The notes under the pieces: generated by a model | What the model saw: only the letters and a program-made list of their open reading frames with translations | Database searches by the model: none | Told to the model about the DNA's origin: nothing | Source of the DNA: Flavobacterium taihuense | Lineage (GTDB): Bacteria > Bacteroidota > Bacteroidia > Flavobacteriales > Flavobacteriaceae | Assembly: GCF_019351435.1 (NCBI RefSeq) | Contig: NZ_JAHWYN010000005.1 | Location: forward strand, 1-64,000 | Direction of reading: 5' to 3' | Length of the DNA stretch: 64,000 bases | Position numbers and translations under genes: made by a program | Shown here: positions 18,737 to 27,096 of the stretch, piece by piece | Numbering within the stretch: the stretch's first letter is position 1 | How the letters are laid out: each line of letters begins with the position of its first letter

Positions 18737-19903
18737 CTAAAACGTTTCGTATTTTTCTCCAAAATTAAATGTTAAAGAGAAGCGCAAAGTGTTTTCAAGA
18801 GGGTTTTGTACTTTAGAAGCCGAAAATAAGTAGGAAACATCTATTTTAACGGAGGTGTATTTGAAACCCGCACCAAGGGAGAAAAACTCTCTAGCTCCTT
18901 TATCTGGATTTTCATGAAAATACCCAGCTCGGAATGAAAATGCATCTTGATATACATATTCCGATCCTATTGAATAGGTAACTTCTTTTAGTTCTTCACT
19001 AAATCCACCTGGAGCATCAGTAAATGATTGAAATATTCCAGAAAACCACCCTATCGATTGATAGTTATCACTGTTTTGTTGTTTTTCTGCTTCATCTATT
19101 ATTCCGTCACCATTTAAATCTTCTGGATATTGAGGAGTAGGAACCATTAATTTGGTTGCTTCTAAATTAACAGACACCTTATTGTATTCGTCTAATATAA
19201 AGTCAAATCCACCTCCTAGTCTCATGTTGGCTGGTAAGAAATTATTATTTAGATCATCATTATCATAGCTCATCTTGGGTCCCATATTCTGAAAATTAAA
19301 GCCGGCTCTCCATCTGCCATTGAAATCGCTATATGCGATTTCTTCTGATTGATAAAAACCAGCAACATCTACTGCAAAACTATTTGAAGATGAGGCATCA
19401 TTATTTTCAGTAGCTACTTTAAGGTTCGAATTTATGAAACGACCTGCAACTGCCATGGAGAATTTTTCACTTAGTTTTAATGAATAGGATAAGTCTAAAG
19501 CAAATTCATTTGGGGATACTGTAATTGGTTGGCTATCAAAATCTTGTCTTAATTCAATGTCTCCTAAACCAAAATAGCGAAAACTTGCAGCAAAAGCGCT
19601 TTTGTCACTATATTTATTATAATAGTTTAATTGGGCCAATGAAATATCATTTACTAAATCAGTTAAATAAGGTGTGTAACTTACTGCAAACCCGTGTTGA
19701 TCTGTTGCAAAAGCATATTTTGAGGGATTCCATTGTTGAGAAAATCCATCTGTTGATGTGGCAACTCCGTTATCTCCCATACCTGCAGATCTAGCATCCC
19801 CAGCTACTAAAAGAAAGGGGACTGCAGTAGTAATTACATTTTCTTGAGCATGAATAAAGTTAAATGTATATAAAAAAGTTATTAGTAGAGTCGCTCTTTT
19901 CAT
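18737..19903 (-). CDS. porV: T9SS outer-membrane shuttle protein PorV (LptO)
   Basis: 388 residues with a signal peptide (about 1-19, FIHAQ) and a FadL-like outer-membrane beta-barrel. The N-terminus TTAVPFLLVAGDARSAGMGDNGVATS is the PorV/PorQ signature, and the C-terminus ends in an aromatic barrel strand. PorV picks up type IX secretion cargo from the translocon and brings it to the PorU attachment complex. It follows porU by about 40 bases on the same strand; porU and porV next to gldJ is the arrangement of Flavobacterium johnsoniae as I remember it. The frame contains the loop DLNGDGIIDEAEKQ, which looks like a calcium-binding EF-type loop. Confidence 0.93.
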   Translation of the reverse strand: MKRATLLITFLYTFNFIHAQENVITTAVPFLLVAGDARSAGMGDNGVATSTDGFSQQWNPSKYAFATDQHGFAVSYTPYLTDLVNDISLAQLNYYNKYSDKSAFAASFRYFGLGDIELRQDFDSQPITVSPNEFALDLSYSLKLSEKFSMAVAGRFINSNLKVATENNDASSSNSFAVDVAGFYQSEEIAYSDFNGRWRAGFNFQNMGPKMSYDNDDLNNNFLPANMRLGGGFDFILDEYNKVSVNLEATKLMVPTPQYPEDLNGDGIIDEAEKQQNSDNYQSIGWFSGIFQSFTDAPGGFSEELKEVTYSIGSEYVYQDAFSFRAGYFHENPDKGAREFFSLGAGFKYTSVKIDVSYLFSASKVQNPLENTLRFSLTFNFGEKYETF

Positions 19904-19944
19904 TATTTAAAAAAAAATTAATTTAAGGTAAATATACTATAATA

Positions 19945-22900
19945 TTAAAGAATTACAAGCTTTTCAATTTTTTCAACTCTCTTATTTGATAGAGTTGCTT
20001 TTACGGTGAGTTTATAAACATAAACTCCCTTTCCAATTTTATTACCAAAATCATCTCGCGTATTCCAAGAAATATCTCGGGACAAAAAACCTGATGTTGT
20101 AATGGTTTGATTTTTTGTCCATACCACTTTTCCTGTAATTGTCAATACTTGAACTTGAACCTCTAATGGTTCATTTGGCTTATTATGTGTGAACCAAAAC
20201 TCAGTATAATTTACACAGGGATTTGGATAGTTTAATACATTTGTTAAAGTTACCGTTTCGTTTCCAACTACTAAAAATTGTATTTCACTTGTTGTCGGAT
20301 TGTTATACACGTCCCAAACAGTAAAAGTGATTGTATGCAGTCCCACTTTTAAATTTCTAAAAGGAAAATGCAAGTTGCCTTTTGTGTAATTATCTATTTC
20401 TGTCTGATAATAGTCATTTAAGACGATTGGATTACTTATATCACCATCCAAAACAGCTGTAATATCATGACCTATTCCTGCGGCAGTATTTATGCCACTT
20501 TCATCCTCCATATAGGCAATAAAAATTGGAGATTCATTTGTAATGCCACCAGAAACAAAAGTTTCATCATTCATATATAACTTTACTTTTGGATTATTAT
20601 TGTCTGCAACAGCATTTTCATTTACTCCTCCAACTTTTATAGTAGTGTCATAACCCCATACATCTTCTAGTAATTCATTTTTTTTGGCATAAAAACTTAA
20701 TTTCCCGTTGTCTAATGGTATACGAATATCTTTAGGAACAATAAAATTATATTCGAATTGTCCATTTGTGACAGATGCATTTCCTCTAAAAATTGCTTCT
20801 CCTAATGTTTTAAAACTCATTGAAGGACTATAACCATCATTATTTAAGGTGTTTTTTGTTGTTGTTTTATCAAATAATATAGTCGATAAGACACCATTGA
20901 AATTTGTTATTGAAATGTTATTTTCGTCGGTTATCTCTCCTGTTACTTTCATTTTTGCCAATGACTTAAAATCAGGTATTGTTTGGTTTATGGGTATATC
21001 ATTCACTTTAGTAATGATGACTTTTGGTTTAGGAATTGCAAGAAATATAGCTGGATCACCTATATAAAGGACTACGTTAGTTGCTGAATTTGGATTTTCA
21101 TTTTTTGATATTCTCAAAGCTTCGGCGATGGAAACGTATTGATTAGAGCCATAGGATAGGAGATTTTTAGCAAAAACATCATTAAAGTTTTCGGCGCTAA
21201 ATTGCGAAATTGACCTAATTGTTGATACTAGAGAAATAGCACCTCCTTTTGTATTCCAATAAATATATTCACCTGCTGTAGGTCTTGTAGGGTTGTCAAA
21301 ACGGGAAAATTCACAGGTGATAGTTATAAATAAAGGATATTTGTATTGATTGTTTACGTTTTGACTGTCTGATTTATCCCAAAGTCTCTCGCTTGACAAA
21401 CCATCTTCTCCTCCGTGTCCCAAATAATTAAAAACTAAAGCTCCTTTTTCGAATTCATTATAAAAATCAGATTTTGCTTTAGGGTATCTTTCGCCTCCAG
21501 CTGAAGCTTCTTGAGTGTAGGAGTCTAAAAATATTTTGGATACATTCAAAAAAGGTTTTTGATCTCTAATTTCATCCGCAAGTGCGTTTTGTCTCGATTG
21601 TAAAGTGTTGTCAGTAATTTTATCGGAGTCATCTGCAAGTGCAACATAATGGGTTCTCCAGTTACCGTATGATTTTTTATCGTAATATTCAATAACTTTA
21701 TTAACCATCTCATCGGCTTGCAGAGTTGTGTTAACTAGCATTCTGCCAACAGCAATGTCAATTCCTCCGTAATAAGTAGTGACATTTCCTTCGGAATCAT
21801 CCATTAGTCCATAAAAGTCATCAGAAGCAAAAGAGGCTTCTCCAATAGTATTGCTAATTAAGGATTCATATATTGGTACAATATTTGAGTTGTTTGTAAT
21901 TCTGTTTTTATAATCGAAGGAAGCGTCGCCAAAAAGATTTACATATCGCAGTTTTTTTTCTGTAGAAGATGGATTCTCATAAATGTATTTAATGCAATTT
22001 CGTATAGCTGCTATATCTTGTTTTCCTGATGAGAATTCTTGGTAAATCGATTCGAGTGTGAGAACCTTTACATTTAAATTAGACTTTTTTTGATGAAAAC
22101 TTGCTAATTTCTCTGCTTGAATTCTTAAAAATTCAGGAGTAATAATTACATAATCAACATCTTGGAACTGCCCTTGTGGGTTTTTAAAAACAGTACCTTT
22201 AATATTTGTATTTGATATTTTTGATCTGCTTTCCCTTAATGGAGTATAGTAATCATTTGGGTCAATTGCGATGTATTTTTTTAGCTCTCCAAGATTAGCT
22301 TTGAATGAAAAAACACTTTGGTTTGTATTCTCTATTTTGTAAACATTATAAATATCGGTTATGTCCCATATTTGAGAAATAGAAGTTGCGTTTGAAAAAT
22401 TGTAAGAAACAATACCTGTGCTTGAACTTGATAAATCATATTGAAACTGAAATTGTTTTCCAAATCCTTGCAATTTACACTTTGCTTTTAAGCGAATATA
22501 ATCTAAAAAACCTTTAGAACCAGGAATCCCATTATTGTTATAGGATAATTTGATTTTTATATCTGGAGTAGCTGGAAAAGATGTGTTGTTAGGAAGTGTT
22601 TCGTTAAAATATTGTATATCAGAACTGGTATTTAAAGCTGGAAATAAAACGGTTCCAACATTAAGTCCATTGGCGGTAACAATAAAAGAAGTGGGAGTAT
22701 AGGCAGCTGCAGCCAAAGAGATGTTTAAAATCACAGGAATAGTAGTGTCTATATTGGGAAAATTAAAGAAAAATTCGTGGTCTTGATTAATTTCAAAAGA
22801 TTCGCCAACCCACTGACGGCCTACCTGAGCTATGTTTTTTAGATCTACTTCATGAAATTGATATTCATCATATGTGTTTATGTTTAAAGTGCTAGGTGAA

Positions 22901-23775
22901 ATAGGTTGTGAGGTGTTTGAAATTCTTTTGCCATCATCTCCATCTATTGTTATGTAGTAATAAGACTTTGTATCGTATAGGTTAAGATTGGTTAGACTTT
23001 CATCATTCCAATTAAAAACACCTTTTCCATAGAACAGTATATAATCATCATCGTTAAAAACGCCATCACTTTCACCTTGAATTTGTATTGCATTTTCGGT
23101 TAAGTCGTTTGGGTGGAATGCAGTATTGGCAAGTGGAAGCATTTCTCCACCATTACCATAAATTTTTATTTTCTTAGGGTTAACACCATTTAAGTTTAAT
23201 CCTAATTCTTTTAAAAATTCTTTTGAAATTTTGTATACTCCTGATTTTTCAATGTAAAATCGATACCAATCGCCCGAGGCTAAAACAGAATTGCCAATAG
23301 AAGCTTTGTTCTTAATGGAAGTATTTTTTTTTGTAGATCCATTATTTACTGCATAAAAAAAGGATTTTAATCTTTTGTACCCTGAGTTGTCTTTTATTAT
23401 GGGAGTGATTTTAAGGAAATTTTGAATGCTATTTCTTGACTTTGTAGCATAAAGAGTTGCTTTTATTGTGGAAGGGATGGTAGCTGGATTTAAATTTCCA
23501 AATTCAGACATTGAAAGAGGCTCATAAATTACATTAGTGATTTGAAGGCTTTTTTCATCAAGTTCATTGGAGGTGTTCAAATTTATATTGCAATATAGAG
23601 AGCGTTGGTAAGAGTCATAAAAATAGCTATTTCCTTTAAAAAAAGGAATTTGTAGTTTTGGGTTTCCAGAAGAAATTCCGCCATTTTCAATCCAATCTAA
23701 AGTAATACCTCCTTTTATTTGTGAAAAAGTTAAAATTGGAAAGAGTACAATAAAGTATAGAAGTATATTTCTCAT
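19945..23775 (-). CDS. porU: T9SS C-terminal signal peptidase / sortase PorU
   Basis: 1276 residues. A signal peptide (1-18) is followed by a beta-rich N-terminal region (about 150-500), then a gingipain-like C25 peptidase domain (about 540-900) with the catalytic dyad His787 (in FNYLGHGGEDG) and Cys821 (in FITITCEFSRFDN). The protein ends in an Ig-like part and a FlgD-type/T9SS-like tail (KIGKGVYVYKLTV). PorU cleaves the C-terminal sorting domain of cargo and attaches it to anionic LPS or releases it. It is the first gene of the porU-porV transcript and is divergent from gldJ. Length and domain order agree with known PorU. Confidence 0.95.
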   Translation of the reverse strand: MRNILLYFIVLFPILTFSQIKGGITLDWIENGGISSGNPKLQIPFFKGNSYFYDSYQRSLYCNINLNTSNELDEKSLQITNVIYEPLSMSEFGNLNPATIPSTIKATLYATKSRNSIQNFLKITPIIKDNSGYKRLKSFFYAVNNGSTKKNTSIKNKASIGNSVLASGDWYRFYIEKSGVYKISKEFLKELGLNLNGVNPKKIKIYGNGGEMLPLANTAFHPNDLTENAIQIQGESDGVFNDDDYILFYGKGVFNWNDESLTNLNLYDTKSYYYITIDGDDGKRISNTSQPISPSTLNINTYDEYQFHEVDLKNIAQVGRQWVGESFEINQDHEFFFNFPNIDTTIPVILNISLAAAAYTPTSFIVTANGLNVGTVLFPALNTSSDIQYFNETLPNNTSFPATPDIKIKLSYNNNGIPGSKGFLDYIRLKAKCKLQGFGKQFQFQYDLSSSSTGIVSYNFSNATSISQIWDITDIYNVYKIENTNQSVFSFKANLGELKKYIAIDPNDYYTPLRESRSKISNTNIKGTVFKNPQGQFQDVDYVIITPEFLRIQAEKLASFHQKKSNLNVKVLTLESIYQEFSSGKQDIAAIRNCIKYIYENPSSTEKKLRYVNLFGDASFDYKNRITNNSNIVPIYESLISNTIGEASFASDDFYGLMDDSEGNVTTYYGGIDIAVGRMLVNTTLQADEMVNKVIEYYDKKSYGNWRTHYVALADDSDKITDNTLQSRQNALADEIRDQKPFLNVSKIFLDSYTQEASAGGERYPKAKSDFYNEFEKGALVFNYLGHGGEDGLSSERLWDKSDSQNVNNQYKYPLFITITCEFSRFDNPTRPTAGEYIYWNTKGGAISLVSTIRSISQFSAENFNDVFAKNLLSYGSNQYVSIAEALRISKNENPNSATNVVLYIGDPAIFLAIPKPKVIITKVNDIPINQTIPDFKSLAKMKVTGEITDENNISITNFNGVLSTILFDKTTTKNTLNNDGYSPSMSFKTLGEAIFRGNASVTNGQFEYNFIVPKDIRIPLDNGKLSFYAKKNELLEDVWGYDTTIKVGGVNENAVADNNNPKVKLYMNDETFVSGGITNESPIFIAYMEDESGINTAAGIGHDITAVLDGDISNPIVLNDYYQTEIDNYTKGNLHFPFRNLKVGLHTITFTVWDVYNNPTTSEIQFLVVGNETVTLTNVLNYPNPCVNYTEFWFTHNKPNEPLEVQVQVLTITGKVVWTKNQTITTSGFLSRDISWNTRDDFGNKIGKGVYVYKLTVKATLSNKRVEKIEKLVIL

Positions 23776-23845
23776 GGAAAATGATAATGCTATGTAGTGT
23801 AAATATTTGCTAAAAGTATATAAAAAATATTAAAAGTCTTTTTTC

Positions 23846-23875
23846 TTGTTTTGTGTAATAAAAAATATATTTTTG
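23846..23875 (+). promoter_or_regulatory. candidate Bacteroidota-type promoter of gldJ
   Basis: TTG (23846-23848) and TATTTTTG (23868-23875) are separated by 19 bases. This matches the Bacteroidota -33 TTG / -7 TAnnTTTG promoter. It lies 115 bases upstream of the gldJ start. The position is from pattern only. Confidence 0.55.
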
Positions 23876-23990
23876 CGTTTTTATAATATCTAAAAAAAAC
23901 GTTAAAAATTAAGTTGGAAAGGGTTTTGTGATTTAATCTTTAATTATTACATTGCACGACCTAAATTTTAATAATCACCTACTAGAAACT

Positions 23991-25691
23991 ATGAAAGTAA
24001 ATAAAACTATCCCCTTAAAAATAATGTTGTCATTAGCATTAATATTGGGACTAGCTAGTTGTAGCAAAAAATCTAAATCCGATAGCGCTTCGAGGGGCAC
24101 AGGATGGAATGTAAGCAGTTCTAAAGGAGGTTTTGCAAAAGGATCAACTCATAAAACGCAAGAGACAGGGCCAGGATTGGTATTTGTAGAAGGAGGAACT
24201 TTTACTAAAGGATTAGTTCAAGATGATGTAATGCATGATTGGAATAATGTGCCAAATCAGCAACATGTTATGTCTTTCTATATGGATGAGACTGAAGTTA
24301 CCAATTTAATGTACCTTGAGTATCTTGAATGGTTAAAAAAAGTATATCCTCCAACTGAAGAAAATTATAAAAACATTTATGAAGGAGCTTCGCCCGACAC
24401 TCTAGTTTGGAGAAATAGATTAGGTTATAATGAGACTATGACCAATAATTATTTGAGACATCCAGCATATGCCAACTATCCAGTGGTTGGGGTTAATTGG
24501 GTTCAAGCAGTTGAATTCAGTAAATGGAGAACTGATCGTGTAAATGAAGCTGTTTTGGAAAAAAATGGATATCTAAAGAAAAATGCTAAATCACTTGATG
24601 TTTCTGCCGAAAGTAATTTTAATACTGAAACATATTTAGCAGCACCTACAATGACTTATGGAGGAAATGAAGAAATTCTTCTAAAAGGAAAAGGGGCATC
24701 TAAAAAAGGGCCAAAACCAGGAAAAGACGGAAAAGTTATTGAAGAGAAAAATGTGTACGCGCAAAGATCTTCTGGGATTTTATTGCCAGAATACAGACTT
24801 CCTACTGAATCTGAGTGGGAATACGCCGCTGCAGCAGATGTAGGTCAAAGAGAATACAATATTTATAAAGGGCAAAAGAAATATCCTTGGTCAGGAAGTT
24901 ATACTCGTTCTGGAAAAAGATCGAATAAAGGTTTTCAGTTAGCCAACTTTAAACAAGGTAATGGAGATTATGGCGGAATTGCAGGTTGGTCAGATGATGG
25001 TGCTGATATCACTAATGCTGTAAAAAGCTATCCAGCAAATGATTTTGGTCTTTATGATATGGCAGGCAACGTATCTGAGTGGGTTGCAGATGTTTACAGA
25101 CCTATTGTTGATGTTGAAACAAATGATTTTAACTACTTTAGAGGTAACGTTTACACTAAAAATAAAATTGGAAAAGACGGAAAAATTGAAATCATAACTA
25201 ATAAAGACATCGTTTATGATACTTTAAGTAATGGTAAGTTAGTTCCTAAATACCTAGCCGGTGAAATAGCTCAAGTTCCGGTAGATGAAAATGAGACTTA
25301 TTTGAGACAAAATTTTAGTACAAGTGACAATATCAACTATCGAGATGGCGATAAGCAGTCTAGTAAGTATTATAAATTTGGAGGATCTGATGCTGAAAAA
25401 GGTAAAACTTCGGAAAAAGAAGTTATGTATAACGCTCCTGTTCACAATGTCAAAATTGACAGCTTAGGGAACATGGAAAGAAAATACGACAAGTCTAGCA
25501 AAAGAACTACTATGATAAATGACGCTGTTCGTGTATACAAAGGAGGTTCATGGAGAGACAGAGCTTACTGGTTGGATCCTGCGCAAAGAAGATTCTTTCC
25601 TCAAGATATGGCAACTGACTACATTGGATTCAGATGTGCAATGTCTAGAGTTGGTTCTAAATCAAATACTAAAAGATCACCAAGAAATTAG
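23991..25691 (+). CDS. gldJ: gliding motility lipoprotein GldJ
   Basis: 566 residues from the ATG at 23991. The frame opens at 23952, but the 13 extra residues precede a clear lipoprotein signal (MKVNKTIPLKIMLSLALILGLASC, Cys24), so the inner start is preferred. The body is a formylglycine-generating-enzyme-like (sulfatase-modifying factor) fold: FVEGGTFTKG, MDETEVTNLMYLEYL, YRLPTESEWEYAA, YDMAGNVSEWVADVY and YKGGSWRDRAYWLDPAQRRF. GldJ is needed for gliding motility and for stability of GldK and T9SS in Flavobacterium. It is divergent from porU, as in related genomes. A terminator follows. Confidence 0.96.
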   Translation: MKVNKTIPLKIMLSLALILGLASCSKKSKSDSASRGTGWNVSSSKGGFAKGSTHKTQETGPGLVFVEGGTFTKGLVQDDVMHDWNNVPNQQHVMSFYMDETEVTNLMYLEYLEWLKKVYPPTEENYKNIYEGASPDTLVWRNRLGYNETMTNNYLRHPAYANYPVVGVNWVQAVEFSKWRTDRVNEAVLEKNGYLKKNAKSLDVSAESNFNTETYLAAPTMTYGGNEEILLKGKGASKKGPKPGKDGKVIEEKNVYAQRSSGILLPEYRLPTESEWEYAAAADVGQREYNIYKGQKKYPWSGSYTRSGKRSNKGFQLANFKQGNGDYGGIAGWSDDGADITNAVKSYPANDFGLYDMAGNVSEWVADVYRPIVDVETNDFNYFRGNVYTKNKIGKDGKIEIITNKDIVYDTLSNGKLVPKYLAGEIAQVPVDENETYLRQNFSTSDNINYRDGDKQSSKYYKFGGSDAEKGKTSEKEVMYNAPVHNVKIDSLGNMERKYDKSSKRTTMINDAVRVYKGGSWRDRAYWLDPAQRRFFPQDMATDYIGFRCAMSRVGSKSNTKRSPRN

Positions 25692-25711
25692 ATTTTTTAA
25701 ACCATACAAAT

Positions 25712-25741
25712 AAAAAGCCCTTTCATTAGGGCTTTTATTTT
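25712..25741 (+). terminator. terminator after gldJ
   Basis: AAAAAGCCC and GGGCTTTT pair around TTTCATTA, followed by a T-run, 20 bases after the gldJ stop. Confidence 0.9.
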
Positions 25742-25757
25742 TTAAACTATATTTATT

Positions 25758-27044
25758 ATGGATATTCGATACGTTCATAGTTTGTTTTTGAAATGCAATT
25801 CGGTTTCAATAGATACTCGTAAAATTGAGGCTAACTCATTTTTTGTAGCAATAAAAGGTGATAATTTTGATGCAAATACTTTTGCCAAAGAAGCATTGGA
25901 TAAAGGAGCATCTTATGTAATTATTGACAACAAGGAATATTATATCGATGACAGAACTATTTTGGTCCACGATAGTTTAGTTGCCTTGCAGGAATTAGCC
26001 AAATTTCACAGAAGCTTTTTGAAACTTCCTATTATTGCCCTAACTGGGAGTAATGGAAAAACAACAACAAAGGAGTTAATCAATGTGGTACTTTCGGAAA
26101 AATTCAAAACGAAAGCTACCATTGGAAATTTAAACAACCATATAGGTGTTCCGTTGACACTATTGTCTTTTGATGAGCAAACTGAAATAGGAATTGTGGA
26201 AATGGGTGCTAATCACAAAAAAGAGATCGCATTTCTTTGTGAAATCGCACAACCGGATTATGGATATATCACTAATTTTGGGAAGGCACATCTTGAAGGT
26301 TTTGGAGGAATTAAAGGTGTTATAGAAGGTAAGAGCGAAATGTATCACTATCTTTCAAATAATGAGAAATTAGTTTTTGTAAATCTTGAAGATCCTATTC
26401 AAGTTGAAAAGACAGCAAGTATAAAATCGTTTTCTTTTGGAGTAAATAAAATTGGGGCCAATGTCAATATAAATAAAATAGAAGCTGACCCTTTTGTTGT
26501 TATATCTTATTCTCAGGTTCGTATTTCCACTCATTTGATAGGTTTGTATAATGCCAATAATATTAATGCTGCAATCGCAATGGGAACTTTTTTTGGTGTG
26601 GAAGAACTTGCCATTAAACAAGCATTAGAAAGCTATGTTCCTGAAAATAATAGGTCTCAATTAATGACAATAAGAACGAACGAAATTATTCTGGATGCTT
26701 ACAATGCCAATCCTAGCAGTATGAAAGTGGCTATCGAAAATTTTATTCTTTTAGATAAGAAAAACAAAATTGTTTTCTTGGGTGATATGTTTGAGTTAGG
26801 TGAGGAAAGTTTGATGGAACACAAAGGGATTGTAGATTTATTGATCAATGAAAATGATATTGCCTGTTATTTTATTGGTAAAGATTTTTATCAAAATAAA
26901 AAAGCAAGAGCAAACTTCTTTTTCTTTGAAAGTTTTGATGCTTTTTCAGCTTCTATTAAAAATGAAAAATTTGAAAAAAACATGATTCTTATTAAAGGAT
27001 CTAGAGGTATGGCTTTAGAACGAACTTTGGAATTTATAAAATAA
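25758..27044 (+). CDS. murF: UDP-N-acetylmuramoyl-tripeptide--D-Ala-D-Ala ligase
   Basis: 428 residues, normal MurF length. The N-terminal uridine-binding part (SVSIDTRKIEANSFFVAIKGDNFD), P-loop ALTGSNGKTTTKE (about residues 93-105), NLNNHIGVPLTLL, EMGANHKKEI, and the C-terminal ligase domain with ILDAYNANPSSMKVA and FLGDMFELG are present. It adds D-Ala-D-Ala to the peptidoglycan precursor in the cytosol. It follows gldJ behind a terminator. Confidence 0.96.
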   Translation: MDIRYVHSLFLKCNSVSIDTRKIEANSFFVAIKGDNFDANTFAKEALDKGASYVIIDNKEYYIDDRTILVHDSLVALQELAKFHRSFLKLPIIALTGSNGKTTTKELINVVLSEKFKTKATIGNLNNHIGVPLTLLSFDEQTEIGIVEMGANHKKEIAFLCEIAQPDYGYITNFGKAHLEGFGGIKGVIEGKSEMYHYLSNNEKLVFVNLEDPIQVEKTASIKSFSFGVNKIGANVNINKIEADPFVVISYSQVRISTHLIGLYNANNINAAIAMGTFFGVEELAIKQALESYVPENNRSQLMTIRTNEIILDAYNANPSSMKVAIENFILLDKKNKIVFLGDMFELGEESLMEHKGIVDLLINENDIACYFIGKDFYQNKKARANFFFFESFDAFSASIKNEKFEKNMILIKGSRGMALERTLEFIK

Positions 27045-27057
27045 ATTCTTTGGAATT

Positions 27058-27096
27058 TGATAGCTCCTTCAGTATTTCTGAAGGAGCTATTTTATT
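27058..27096. terminator. bidirectional terminator murF / PUL regulator
   Basis: A perfect 13-bp stem, ATAGCTCCTTCAG (27060-27072) with 27078-27090, and a 5-base loop. It lies between the stop of murF and the stop of the convergent regulator gene, so it serves both strands. Confidence 0.9.
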